Positions 33,053-43,788 of a stretch of 64,000 nt of DNA are shown piece by piece. This stretch comes from Hysterangium stoloniferum (taxonomy: Eukaryota > Basidiomycota > Agaricomycetes > Hysterangiales > Hysterangiaceae), in assembly GCA_015178975.1 (NCBI GenBank), contig WHVD01000097.1, positions 186,001 to 250,000 on the forward strand, read 5' to 3'. The notes below the pieces were generated by a model. That model saw only the letters and a list, made by a program, of their open reading frames with translations, did no database searches and was not told the origin of the DNA. The position numbers and the translations under genes were made by a program. How positions within the stretch are numbered: the first letter of the stretch is position 1; every line of letters begins with the position of its first letter.

Positions 33053-34500
33053 CCTCTCCTGCTAATAGGAAAGTCATTGACAACTAAATGGACACCTGGT
33101 TTCAGCAAGAAGTCATTGAACCATCCAAGAGCCCTGGGGGAGCCCTGGCATTTGGCATCTACCACAATGGAAAACCTTGAATGGTAATCAATTATCAAAA
33201 GCTAAACAGTCTTACTTTCCCCAATGAGTTTACATTGCCACATCAATTGGAAATAATGCAGGCCTTATCTGGATTGAATGTTTTGTCTTTCTTCAATGCA
33301 CTAGCAGGCTTCACCCAACTTGAAATGCTAGAAGAAGGCAAACTGAAGACTGCCTTCAGATCCTACAGAGGCCTGTGGCAATTTAAGAGAATGCCATTTG
33401 GATTAAGGAACAGGCCCTCTATTTTTCACAGTGTGATGCAGGCTGTACTTATGCCCTATCTATGGATTTTCTGTCTGGTTTACATAGATGAAGGTTGATC
33501 ATCTGGAACATTTGGATCTCATTTTACAAGCTATCATTGCAGCTGGCATAACATTCTCCCCCAAAAAATGTTATGTCAGGTACAACTTTATCCTGTTGCT
33601 CAGACATAAGGTATCATGTGTTACGACCGTGTCGCAACCCTATCGGTCCCTGAGGTTATCGCCACTTATCGACGATTCAAGTTACTATTCAAGTCACCAC
33701 ATCGGAAACCATCAGCCCCCGAAGCTGACGTATGCTTTCGCGATGATCAAACTCCATTTACGCCCACATCAAAATATACTTGTACTATCTGGTTAAACTT
33801 TTGATACATCCCCTTTATTATCATGATCCGTCCTATCCTATGTTTCACATATGTCTATCTATATTTGTAGTCCTCAAACTATTTCCTTTGTTCGTAATTC
33901 TGCTCTCAGTTATCTCTTCGGCCTCCGAACTAATCATAAACTTCCCGTTCCTAGTCAAGCTTATTGTTAATACCGTTTTCCGCCTTTCTCCCCATTAGTA
34001 TTTTCTAGACGCCTGTTACTTGTATATGAACCCACTGTAGTTGTAGTTACTAGGCAATCAGAATATTGACTCAGAATACCCTCATACGTCTGTAACAGTC
34101 TCATACTAAGGATCCCCTCACCCACCTTCATGTGCACTCGCCCACTCCTGGCCCCGACCCCTTGGCCTGACACTTGACTTAACCTTTGGTCCCGATCAGT
34201 ATCTCGCCGAAAGGAACTCTTAGGATTAGTCTTCGCCCATCCGAAATTTAAGGACACACTACAGATATTTGCGAGGGCACAGCACATAAGCTGAAGCCAA
34301 GTCCTTCCGATCGGTCCCTGTCGGCCACCGACATTAGTCAGTTTCAGTTCTTAACATCATGACTCAGTTTCTCAATGCATCAAGAAAAGGTCACCACTGT
34401 ATTAGAACTAGCTCAACCCACTAAGATAGGAGAGCTACAGTGCTTCCTCAGAATGGTCTTATATTTTTCAGCTTATATACTGTTCTACCTCAGAGACACC
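33053..34500 (+). pseudogene. Old, diverged Ty3/Gypsy pol fragment
   Basis: Degenerate RT sequence related to A and B begins at NRKVIDNQMDTWF-like codons, with stops at 33,081-33,180, and has LSGLNVLSFFNALAGFTQLEM, RMPFGLRNRPS and LVYIDEG (the second Asp region is lost). A solo LTR at 33,619-34,356 interrupts it. It resumes in the connection (HQEKVTTVLELAQPTKIGELQ) to about 34,500. It differs from A and B far more than they differ from each other, so it is the oldest layer. Confidence 0.85.
33619..34356 (+). mobile_element. Solo LTR (738 bp), TGTTACGACC family
   Basis: It starts TGTTACGACCGTGTCGC and ends TTCTTAACA, with TCATG at 33,614-33,618 and 34,357-34,361. It is related to the LTR at 28,546. 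Confidence 0.9.
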
Positions 34501-35468
34501 AGTTGTAGCTTTGACAAGGATGAGGGCAAAAATGCTAGGAATGAAGTCTACTCTCACATGGAGAGCACACAGGCTGTCTTCTTTAAGCAAGATAGGACAC
34601 CATGAATGGGTATCCCTCAGGTACTTGGGCAAAGATCTGACAAAACCACTATTACAGCTTTGTGAATTTAGTTTCCATATTTTTTATGGACAGTAATTTC
34701 CATCAGTGACTAATAAGAGGGGAGATGGTCTGATGATCATTATATTCCGGATTGATACATGAAGAATATGTACTAGCCGCCACACGAGCAATGTCTTCTG
34801 TCGTCGAAGATCGCTTTTGATTTATTGGTGGGATGAAATCATATACTGTGCAAGGCTATGACTTGTCCTCACTCCTGAAAAGGCTGCGGCGTGGGTCCAT
34901 CAAGCTGCATTGAAATAGCATTTACCCATCACAATGGTCTCAGAGCTGTCGAAAGCGGAAGCGCAGAAGTACATCGGGTGAGTCGCTGATTCAGTAGTCC
35001 AAGGACGGTACTTATTTCACTAGATTTACGGGATTTCGGATCCTGTATTATAAAAAATCTATGCATATATACGCGTAGATGCCACCTTGCATGGTTATTT
35101 TTTACTAGTATTTTTATATATTATTCATAAGAAAAACCGGAAAAGATCGTCGATACATAGGCAAATATTTCAATAAATAAATAAATAACAGTGAGCAATT
35201 CGAGAGGGCAATCACCCGGTACGGATTTTGATTATATAATAAGCGGGGGAATCCAGGTACCAGCTTGGAGAGCAGCGCATGACCTCTTTCGGTGCCATGC
35301 CACAGTCGATACTGCGTTCCTAGTCATTCCAATATGTCTCAGGATCCAATCATAACCCATTCGGACGATGCCTGCGATCTTCAATTTGATCGTGGCGATG
35401 TATGCAGGGCCCTTATAAGTCTCTGAGGATAAACCCTTTGCTTCAGCTTAAGCTTACCACGCCACTAC
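34501..35468. other. Boundary between retrotransposon nest and host genes
   Basis: Bases 34,501-34,700 hold an open frame (IGHHEWVSLRYLGKD) that may be a rearranged tail of the old pol fragment. From 34,700 to 35,468 I see no gene. An AT-rich TATA-like run lies at 35,046-35,057, but it is too far from the next ATG to be assigned. This stretch probably holds the promoter of the VIT/VWA gene. Confidence 0.4.
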
Positions 35469-38400
35469 ATGTCAACTCATTTTACTATTCAGAATTGTGG
35501 ACTAATCCCCGTATTTTGTACTGGGACTGTTGATGATTTCCCTCTCGTCAATGCTCGTGTGCATTACGATCTCATCGATGTCCAGAGTCTGTGAGTATTC
35601 TATATGGTACGGTATCATCATCCTCAGAGCTAATGGCATCACACGAAAAATAGTGCCACCCTGATCCAGACTTACACCTCCAATGCTTCACTCCCTCTTG
35701 ATGTCAACTATGTTTTCCCTTTACCATCAGATGCTTCAGTTTGCTCCTTCAAAGCTGTCATAAACGGCAAACGGACCATTAAAGCCATTGTCAAGGAGAA
35801 AGCTATAGCGAAGGCAGAATATAACGATGCTGTATCTCAAGGCAAAACTGCTGCTCTCTTAGAGCAAAGCAATGTTGAAAGTGTGTATATTGCGCTTTTC
35901 GTTGTTAAAGGCGTCTCCCCTCAACTTTACTTCCCAGTCTTCCAAGTCTCTTTGGGCAATATACACCCTAAATCCACAATTGAGATCCAGTCAGTCTCTC
36001 TTTTCACTTCCAATTCATTTCATCAAAGACTTACTTTCGCTTAGCATCTCCTTCGCAAGCGTCGTCTCCCACCAGGGTGATTTAGACTCTGTCCGCCTCA
36101 CTTTCCCAACTGCCATTGCACCCAAATATGGAGCCGCTCCGAATAGCCAACTCAATTATATGTCGAATGTCAGAAGCTGGTTCCATCCTCTCATTCGTTC
36201 CTTCAAATCTGCGTTGGATTTCTCCGTAGCAGTTCAGATGACCTCCCATATCAAATCAATCAACTCTCCTTCGCACCCAATTGTGATAAAGTTGGGTGAA
36301 TGTACACTGGAACCTTCGACTGAATTCGATCCTTTAAAAGCTCGCATCTCTCTATCCTCTCCTACGCTTTTGGACAAGGATATTGTAATCGTACTAAGCT
36401 GTCAAGGTCTTGATAAGCCCAGGTGCACAGTCGAATCTTTTTCGCCTGAAGAAGGCTCACACGAGTTCACCGATGCTTATGCGCTCACCTTCGTTCCGAG
36501 ATTTGAACTTCCTGCATTACCTTCGCAGGGTACGTGTTAGATGTTAAGGCGGTTTCACGTATAGTAACCTTGTCACAGAATTCATTTTCCTTATCGACCG
36601 TAGTGGTTCAATGCAGGGTGGAAAAATCCATGCTGTCCGTTCGGCGTTACAGGTAGAATGATCAGTCGGAATCACTAGAGAGGACCGCAACTCACAATTT
36701 TTTACAGATTATGCTCAGGAGTCTCCCAACCCGCGGTACAACATTTAATCTGCTCTCTTTTGGAACTAGACACTCGTCGCTTTGGTCCAAGAGCGTAGCT
36801 TACTCTATTCACAGCTTAGGGGTAGCTTCTATATATGTTGATCGCTTGGAAGCCAACTATGGCGGAACCGAGATCAGATCGGCTCTTGAGACAGCTTTCG
36901 GGAGTCGTACCAAGGATGTTAACACGCCGACTACTGTATTCATTCTTACAGATGGCGAGGCTTACGACCTTGCTGGTGTGCAAACGGCGATTACCCAGCA
37001 CGTTTCCCAGTCCAAGGGAAAGGTTAATTTCCTTAGAGTGTTCTGTATGGGTATTGGAGATGCTGTATCTAAAGTTTGTGCCATCTTCTTCTCGCTTTCA
37101 GACGCGGCTGATTTATTGGTCTTAGGCTATGTGTGATATGATTGCTCGAGCAGGGCAAGGAACGACGGTCTATGTAGGAGAGGAAGAAAATCCAGATAAA
37201 AAGCTAATGAGGCTATTGCGTGCTGCACGTGGCGCTCTCGTTGAAAACCTCAGTGTTGATTGGGGTGTACCCGAGGGCAGTGATACTGAGAAGGACGATA
37301 TCGATTTCGAAATGGTTTCCTCAGAGAGTAGGCCCACAGCAGCTGCGCTTCCACCCATGTCGTTATTCAACGAAAGCATCAAATTTAACAATGACGTTCC
37401 TTCTGGACCAGACACTACCCCAGTGAAACTTGCCCCTCCTCCCACGGTTCAGCAAGCTCCTGCGAGCAAATCTTTGCCGCCAATGTACCCCGGGTTCCGT
37501 ACGAGCATCTTTGCTATAGTCAAACGACCCAACGCCGGCAATTCAGCGCCATCCAAAATCGTTCGCATCTCTGGTTCTGCTCTGGGACGCCAGGTCGTCC
37601 TAGAAGTCGCTGTGACACCAGCCATGGCTCCCGAAGAATCCTTGCAAAACAACGTAAAACCTCTCCATGTTTTGGCTGCGCGAGCTCTCGTGCAGCGGTT
37701 TGAGGACGGAGGCAAAGCTGGAACGATGACCCGGGAGTTGAAGGCGGAAGTGCTACGTGTTGCGGAACGATATGGGATCGCTAGTTCTGAGACGTCGTTT
37801 GTGGCGATCGATGAATCCGGTGTAAAAGCTGATGTTGTGCAGCCGTTTATTGTGTCGCATACATATATCACTCCCCCAGGTGGCTTCGGTGGTGGCCTGC
37901 CGGCACGAAGCATAAGACATAATATGGCTAGATTGTCCTCAGTAGTTTTTCACGTATTGCATGCATCCCCGCAGCTGAAATTCACTTACACATTATAGGC
38001 ACCAGCCCCTCGAAGCCTATTCGTGTCTCTGGTAAGCCCTACTCCTCATTTTTCTCATAATGATAAAGCTTACTTGCCAAGAAAAAGATGGCGCCACTGC
38101 TCTCTGGCGGATCATCCGCTTCTCACTCTGTACCGGTATTTCTTGATATTGATGCAAATGCACACCGCATGGCATTGTCTAATGAGTTTTGCAGGGAACT
38201 ACTACTCTGTTTGGAAGTTCTACCTCATCCCTTTATAACTCTCTACAGGTATTTCTTGATATTGGTGCAAATGCGCATGGCATTGTCTAATGAGTTTTTC
38301 AGGAAACCCCTGCGGTTGAAAGTACTACCTCATCCTTTTCTAACTCTATACAGGTATTTCTTAATATTGGTATAAATGCACATCGCATTGTCTAATGAGG

Positions 38401-39308
38401 TTTGCAGGCAACTGCCGCTGCGTTTGGGGGTATTGCGTCAAAGCCAATGGTAAAGTCTCCTTTACTATTAATTGAATGTGTATCCAAAACTAATACACTG
38501 TTTTGTCACGTAAGGGTGGCATGGTAATGTATTTTCCTCGTGCGATGCCCTCAATTCTCATCGTCTTCTGGAAGCAGAACCTTTTTGGACGAGTTCGGCG
38601 TCAGACACAGCAACAGCAGGCACAGCAACAACCAACTCCACAGGTGGTTACCCCGCAGTTTTGTGTTTTGTATAAGCTCTGATGTGTACTATCCAATTTT
38701 TTTTCCGTACCGTCTGGACTCAATAGTCGCCAGCACCAGCACCGCCGCCGCTGCCGTTTGCAGCTGCGTTTATGGCATCAGAGGTTGCAGATGCGTGTTC
38801 AAATGCGTGTTTGGAAGATTCGGAAGCGGAACTTATGGAAGCGGATTATTTTAGGGGAGATGGCTTACTAGGGATTCCATCCAAGGTATGCCATGATTAA
38901 TTATTCCGTAAGAGTTCGTTGCATACTAATCTTGAATAGTCATTCGATATGGCGGCACAACAGCAGGCTTTGCCTCCCACCATTGAGTCATTCGCCCGTT
39001 CCCAATCTTTTGAAGGGTCGTTTGACGGTTCTCCGGCGCTATACCAGTTGCTTGTCAAGCAGTCAAATCCTCCATCCAGGCCTGATATACTAGGCGGTGC
39101 ATCTGACCTCGCCGACAAGATATGGTGCACGCTCCTCTGTGTTGCGTATTTGGAAATCAAACTAGCTGGTGAGAGAGATGTATGGGGTATCATGGTCGAA
39201 AAAGCCATGTTATGGGTGGAAGAAGCCTTGGAGTCGGTGATGGGAGCAGACAACCTCTCTGTGAAGAAAGAGGCTCTGAAGGAGTGCGCCAAGAATTGCG
39301 TTGCGTAG
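35469..39308 (+). CDS. VIT and von Willebrand A domain protein
   Basis: I read 16 exons: 35469-35590, 35654-35880, 35938-35989, 36045-36529, 36579-36652, 36708-37073, 37126-37941, 37999-38031, 38082-38135, 38195-38248, 38303-38353, 38408-38449, 38515-38523 (a 9-base exon, uncertain), 38578-38643, 38727-38885, 38940-39308. They total 992 residues in one frame. The N-terminus is a VIT domain (PLDVNYVFPLP, LTFPTAIAPKYG). Residues from about 296 form a VWA domain with an intact metal site (DRSGS at 302-306, NYGGTEI, ILTDGEA). A linker rich in Pro, Gln and Ser follows, then a C-terminal helical domain (IWCTLLCVAYLEIK). Such proteins are cytosolic or secreted binding proteins; the exact role in fungi is not established. 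The linker exons include a tandem triplication. Confidence 0.9.
38082..38449 (+). repeat. Tandem intron-exon repeat in the VIT/VWA gene
   Basis: Three copies of an intron of 49-59 bases start GTATTTCTT at 38,136, 38,249 and 38,354 and end in TTGCAG or TTTCAG. Each is followed by a phase-0 exon (54, 51 and 42 bases). The first two exons share TTSS..NS.Q at protein level and CTACCTCATCC at DNA level. The period is 113 and then 105 bases. The repeats code for a Ser/Thr-rich linker. Confidence 0.85.
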
Positions 39309-39687
39309 GGTGCGTAGTCGTTGACGTGTTCGCCTGGATACGGACCCTCAAAGTTTCAATACGCTGTAACACCCAAGCCGAATGGCACCTTTCAGAAATT
39401 ATGTTTGTAGTTAGTCGGAAATTCAAATCATGCAATGAAGCGAGCGAGATCTCAAGATGCAGGAGACTTTTTATCCAAAGTCACCTAAAGTTCCTCAGCG
39501 CGTGCACAGTATAGTCTTTAGCTTTCATAAATGAGCCACTAATATACACTTTTCATGAATATCTCCGTCGATCTACTCCCACAACTCGCCGCATCCTTGA
39601 TGATCAGATACTAGCCTAACCACAGTCCCTTACGGTAGAAACGTTATTAGCTGCGGCAAAAGTCCGCATCTTTAGCCGCTTAAGTTT
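39309..39687. other. Intergenic region, VIT/VWA gene to phosphatase gene
   Basis: The 379 bases between two same-strand genes have no feature I can name. They should hold the poly(A) site of the first and the promoter of the second. Confidence 0.5.
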
Positions 39688-42150
39688 ATGGGCGCGTCTA
39701 CTGCAATGGTCACGAGACTGAAGGGTGCTTCCACACCTTGGTACCCGAATGCCATGTCCCAAGTACTAGTTGCGCACCCTACTGCGCCGCCTTTGACACT
39801 GCCCTCGATGGAGGAACAGGGGGCATCTCACCACCCAAAGTTGACCCAGTGGACAGATGAGGAGTTAGTCGTGGACAAGAGGCTAGCGTTCCAGGTTGGT
39901 TCGAGATTGCTTAACTCATATTATCACTGCTTGACTGCTATATTTAAGCTGGCGCACCTTGCGAGCCAACATCATACCTCTGAGTATAATAAACTCAAGT
40001 TCGGGCCTCAAGGTACGTAGTCCGGGAATTTTGCGCTTTCTGGATACGATTGACAGTGATCGACTTTCTCAGGCTGCCCTACCAAGTATATTCCTTGGTC
40101 GATACTTTCGCCTGGGCATGCTCAAACTGAGAAGATGCTGTGTGCCCAAAACGCGGTGGAAAAGCAAGTCTGGTGGCCTGCTCATTCCCTCTCAACGGAA
40201 CCCGTAGCCGAGCTTGTGGCTCATAATCAATGTCAAGCACCATCATCAGCGTTATCCGAGAAGGAGCATATCCAAGAATCACCCCAAGACATATATGCTT
40301 CAATCTCTGATTGCCGGAACTTGTTGTCATTTTCAAATAAACCCGTGCCACCACTTAACCATCCCCCGGCGCTGGATCTGCAGCACGAGCTTTCAGTAGC
40401 CATGTCTTCCCCACTTTCTATCGTTAATATCCCTCCATTATCTTCTCGAATTCATTTTCAGAAAAGTGAGCCAAGATTGGAAGCCAAAACATCCGAAACA
40501 CATCCCATCAAGTGCGTAATATCTACCAAAATGAAGGTTCCGGTTATTAACATCTATCAGTATATCACCAATCGTTCCGTTTGAACTATTACCGTTGATT
40601 ACATCGCATTTGAATCCCAGGCCATCTCATTCTGCATATTTGTTTTCGCTTATTCCTTCACTTCTGCTTCATCATGTTGTCTCATATGTTCGTCCTTCCG
40701 ACATTCATCACTCGTACCCATTTATGCGCATGGCTAATGGAAACATGCCCAATATCATGAACGGTACACACACGCCACACCCGTCATCGTTTTCCTTACA
40801 CAAAGCGCCACAGTTCAACGGCACGCTGAATTCCGTTCCAATGATCAATGGCGATGCACAGGGATCCACTCTCCATTTATCCAGCTATCCTCGTTGCGAT
40901 CCCACTTCGCCTGGAAATGTGGACTCCCCTCTACCACTTGACATGCCAGCATCTTCGCGAATGATGCTAATGCCGCCACCCACTCAAAACCGCTCACAAT
41001 CTGCCCCCCCTTCGATACCATCAACACGGCTACTCTTACCAAATGCCATTACGGCTGGAATGGGCATACCCCCTCCTCCCTTCTCAGAGATGGTCTGTGC
41101 TATATCTACTGACATTATTTCTGCATCTCTCCGCAGTAATATGGGACATCACTCCAGGGCATTTTCTGATATTCAGACGGACACGTCAAATATTGTGCCT
41201 TGCAATCCAACTTCTGCCTTGCGGTTTATTCAACCTCCACTTCTGCCTGCTCTCGGCAACATACTTCTGTCCTCCTGTCCAGGTAAAAAAGGTGGGATGA
41301 AAATGTTGTTATGAGAAATAATTTGTGCCCTAATGTATTTATTTATTCAAGTGCGTCTAAGCGGTCCTGTTAAGGGTCGTGGAGCAATATGGTAAGTTAA
41401 TTTTTTACCTATTGGCTTTATTTCAGTTATTCATTTATTTTAGCCGCGACCTTGGGCATGATCTGCAGCGAATACGATCTTTAGGTGTCCGTTGCATCAT
41501 TTGGTAGTCAAGTTCACCAAAAGTGCCAAATATCCTGCTAAATTAATGTCTACTAGTTGTCTAAATGATCAAGAACTTAATTTTCTTGGCGCTTCCTGGT
41601 CAAACTATCATGAGATAGCACAATCTCTTGGTATCGATGTTTTGCGGTACGTGAATTGAAGAAAAGGATGTTATGATAATTTATCTTGATATATTTTCAG
41701 TATACCAATGCCTGAGGGATTCGCCCCTCCTTCACCCAAGCAATTGGACCAGCATTTGTCGTATATTATCAATTCATATACCCTTCAAGGTATCCCCGTC
41801 CTTGTGCATTGTCGTGGGGGCGTAGGTCAGTCATTGTCTATCCAGTTGCCATTTCTACCCTCAAAACATGACTTTTTGCAGGTCGTGCTGGCCTTGTAGC
41901 ATGCTGTTGGATACTAAAACTTGGATTATGTGGTTGGGTCGATCCCAACGACGATATCATACCCCCTCACACAAATGAAAATCATGAATATTATATGATA
42001 CGCCGAAGTACCGTTGTACTTGTAGAAAAAGCCATATCTGTGGTTAGACGACGGCGGAGCGTTAAAGCGATAGAGACATATGAACAAGTTCGCTTTCTGG
42101 TGGAGTTCGTCGAGTACATGAGGGCTGTCAATGCATCACTGTTGTTATAG
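39688..42150 (+). CDS. Dual-specificity protein phosphatase family protein
   Basis: Nine exons (39688-39894, 39949-40012, 40073-40511, 40621-41282, 41352-41391, 41444-41503, 41557-41646, 41701-41825, 41882-42150) give 651 residues in one frame. The first 450 or so residues are low-complexity (Pro, Ser, His, Asn) with no fold I recognise. The C-terminal 190 residues are a tyrosine/dual-specificity phosphatase domain with the P-loop HCRGGVGRAG (Cys558, Arg564). The P-loop codons are split by the last intron. The usual aspartate loop reads PMPEGFAPPS, with Glu where many relatives have Asp. It resembles the KAP/CDKN3-like group of fungal DSPs, but the substrate is unknown. The 109-base intron 3 is longer than its neighbours and is the least certain junction. 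Confidence 0.85.
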
Positions 42151-42428
42151 ATTGTGGTTTCGGAGTCTTGTATATTAAATGCAACAGGTGTATTTTAGAT
42201 AAGGTTCTAACACGACTGATGAATGAGTACATTTACTAGCGAGATTGCATGATAATTTTAAGCCATTTTGAAAATCTACTGGGCAGGCTTTCAACTCCTG
42301 GTAATTGGTCTAGATATTAATAGGTCCCATGTACTTCACTGTTACATAAGTGTGGATCGAGAAATATACACCTTAAATAAAAAGCCGGCGGTAAAAGGTC
42401 TTGACAACCCAAGATTTTATCACCCACG

Positions 42429-43788
42429 ATGGACGTATACGAATCGTTAGGATCGGGCCATGCGTTGTCGCAAATCAAGACAGTGGGCATGCACACTGCA
42501 GGGGAGGTGGGCTGATCGAGATCTAATCAATCCTTGATTCGGGCTGATTAGGATAGTTCTATTAAACAGCCCACCCGGATTATAGTACAAGGATTCCCCC
42601 CACTCGATGGGGCAACGTTGCTTGACAAGCGTGCCTTTGCAAAAAGTAAGCATGACAACATACGGAAACGACTCATGTATGAACCTCGAGGTCACAATGA
42701 CATGTACGGTGCTATCCTTGTCCAAAACACCGAGCTAGTGGACAAGGGAGAGGCGGACATGGGGGTTCTGTTTTGTCACAATGGTGATATACAGCCGCAT
42801 TTACCAAAAGCAGTTGTACTCAATAAATTCGGCAGAGGGATTTTCTACCATGTGCGGCCATGCGACTATTGCTCTCGGTCGTTTTCTCGTTGATACCCAG
42901 AGCATCGCTATTTTCCCAAGGCGTACACACTTATTAATGAACAATGCAAACAACCGGACTACATTAATTCTCCATGCCCCCTGCGGGCCTGTACATGTTT
43001 CGGTTCCCTTTATTCCAGTCACTCCGGACCACCCCACGATTAAGTCCGACCCATCGCGTCCCGTCTCGTTTTTATCTGTACCCTCTTTTGCTACAGCCAC
43101 GAATTTTCTCCTCCATATTCCCACTGCTTACCGTTGGCCTGAGCTATCATCTCGCCACACAAACGGAATCAGGCTCGATATTGGCTTTGGAGGCGCATTC
43201 TATGCAGTTGTTTCCACCCAGGAGCTAGGATTTGCTGGAGACTACTCGATTGATGTTGCCCTTGATCGGGGCTTATATACCTTGACTTCTCTCAAAGAGG
43301 CGAGCTATCTTTTAAAAACTTACCTGACGGAAACGCCGAAATGTAAATCATTTCTGAGACATCCAACCTCTCCCGAACTCGAGTATCTATATGGCATTAT
43401 TGTCGTAGACCCGCCTCACATTGTTAAAGCCTCTAATACTCCGACTTCCGAAGTCGGCATATGTTTCTTTGCAGATCAACAAATTGATCGTTCGCCCTGC
43501 GGCTCAGGCGTTTGTGCACGCGTTGCCATTGCCATTGCTAAAGGGGAGAGGGAGTTGGAAGTTCCATGGACGTATCACTCTTTAGTGACAAAACCCAAGG
43601 ACGAAGGGGCCTTCACAGGATCCGTCGTTCAAAAGGTAGTTGTTGAGCATGATGGTAGGCACACAAACACAACAAATGAATGGGATGCCTGCATCGTGAA
43701 GGTGGAGGGATATGCATATTATACCGATGTTACAACATTTGTTTTGGAAGAAGGAGACAACATTAGCAGAGAAGGGTTCATGCTCTGA
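42429..43788 (+). CDS. Proline racemase / hydroxyproline epimerase family enzyme
   Basis: Three exons (42429-42506, 42570-42783, 42836-43788) give 414 residues. The family motifs are clear: KTVGMHTAGEP, YEPRGHNDMYGAIL, FSTMCGHATIALGRF and QIDRSPCGSGVCAR. Proline racemases and 4-hydroxyproline 2-epimerases use two cysteines as acid/base, while trans-3-hydroxy-L-proline dehydratases have Thr at the second place. Here both are Cys (Cys104 and Cys319), which favours a racemase or epimerase. It is probably cytosolic and acts in proline or hydroxyproline turnover. It starts 278 bases after the phosphatase stop on the same strand; no functional link is implied. Confidence 0.93.
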
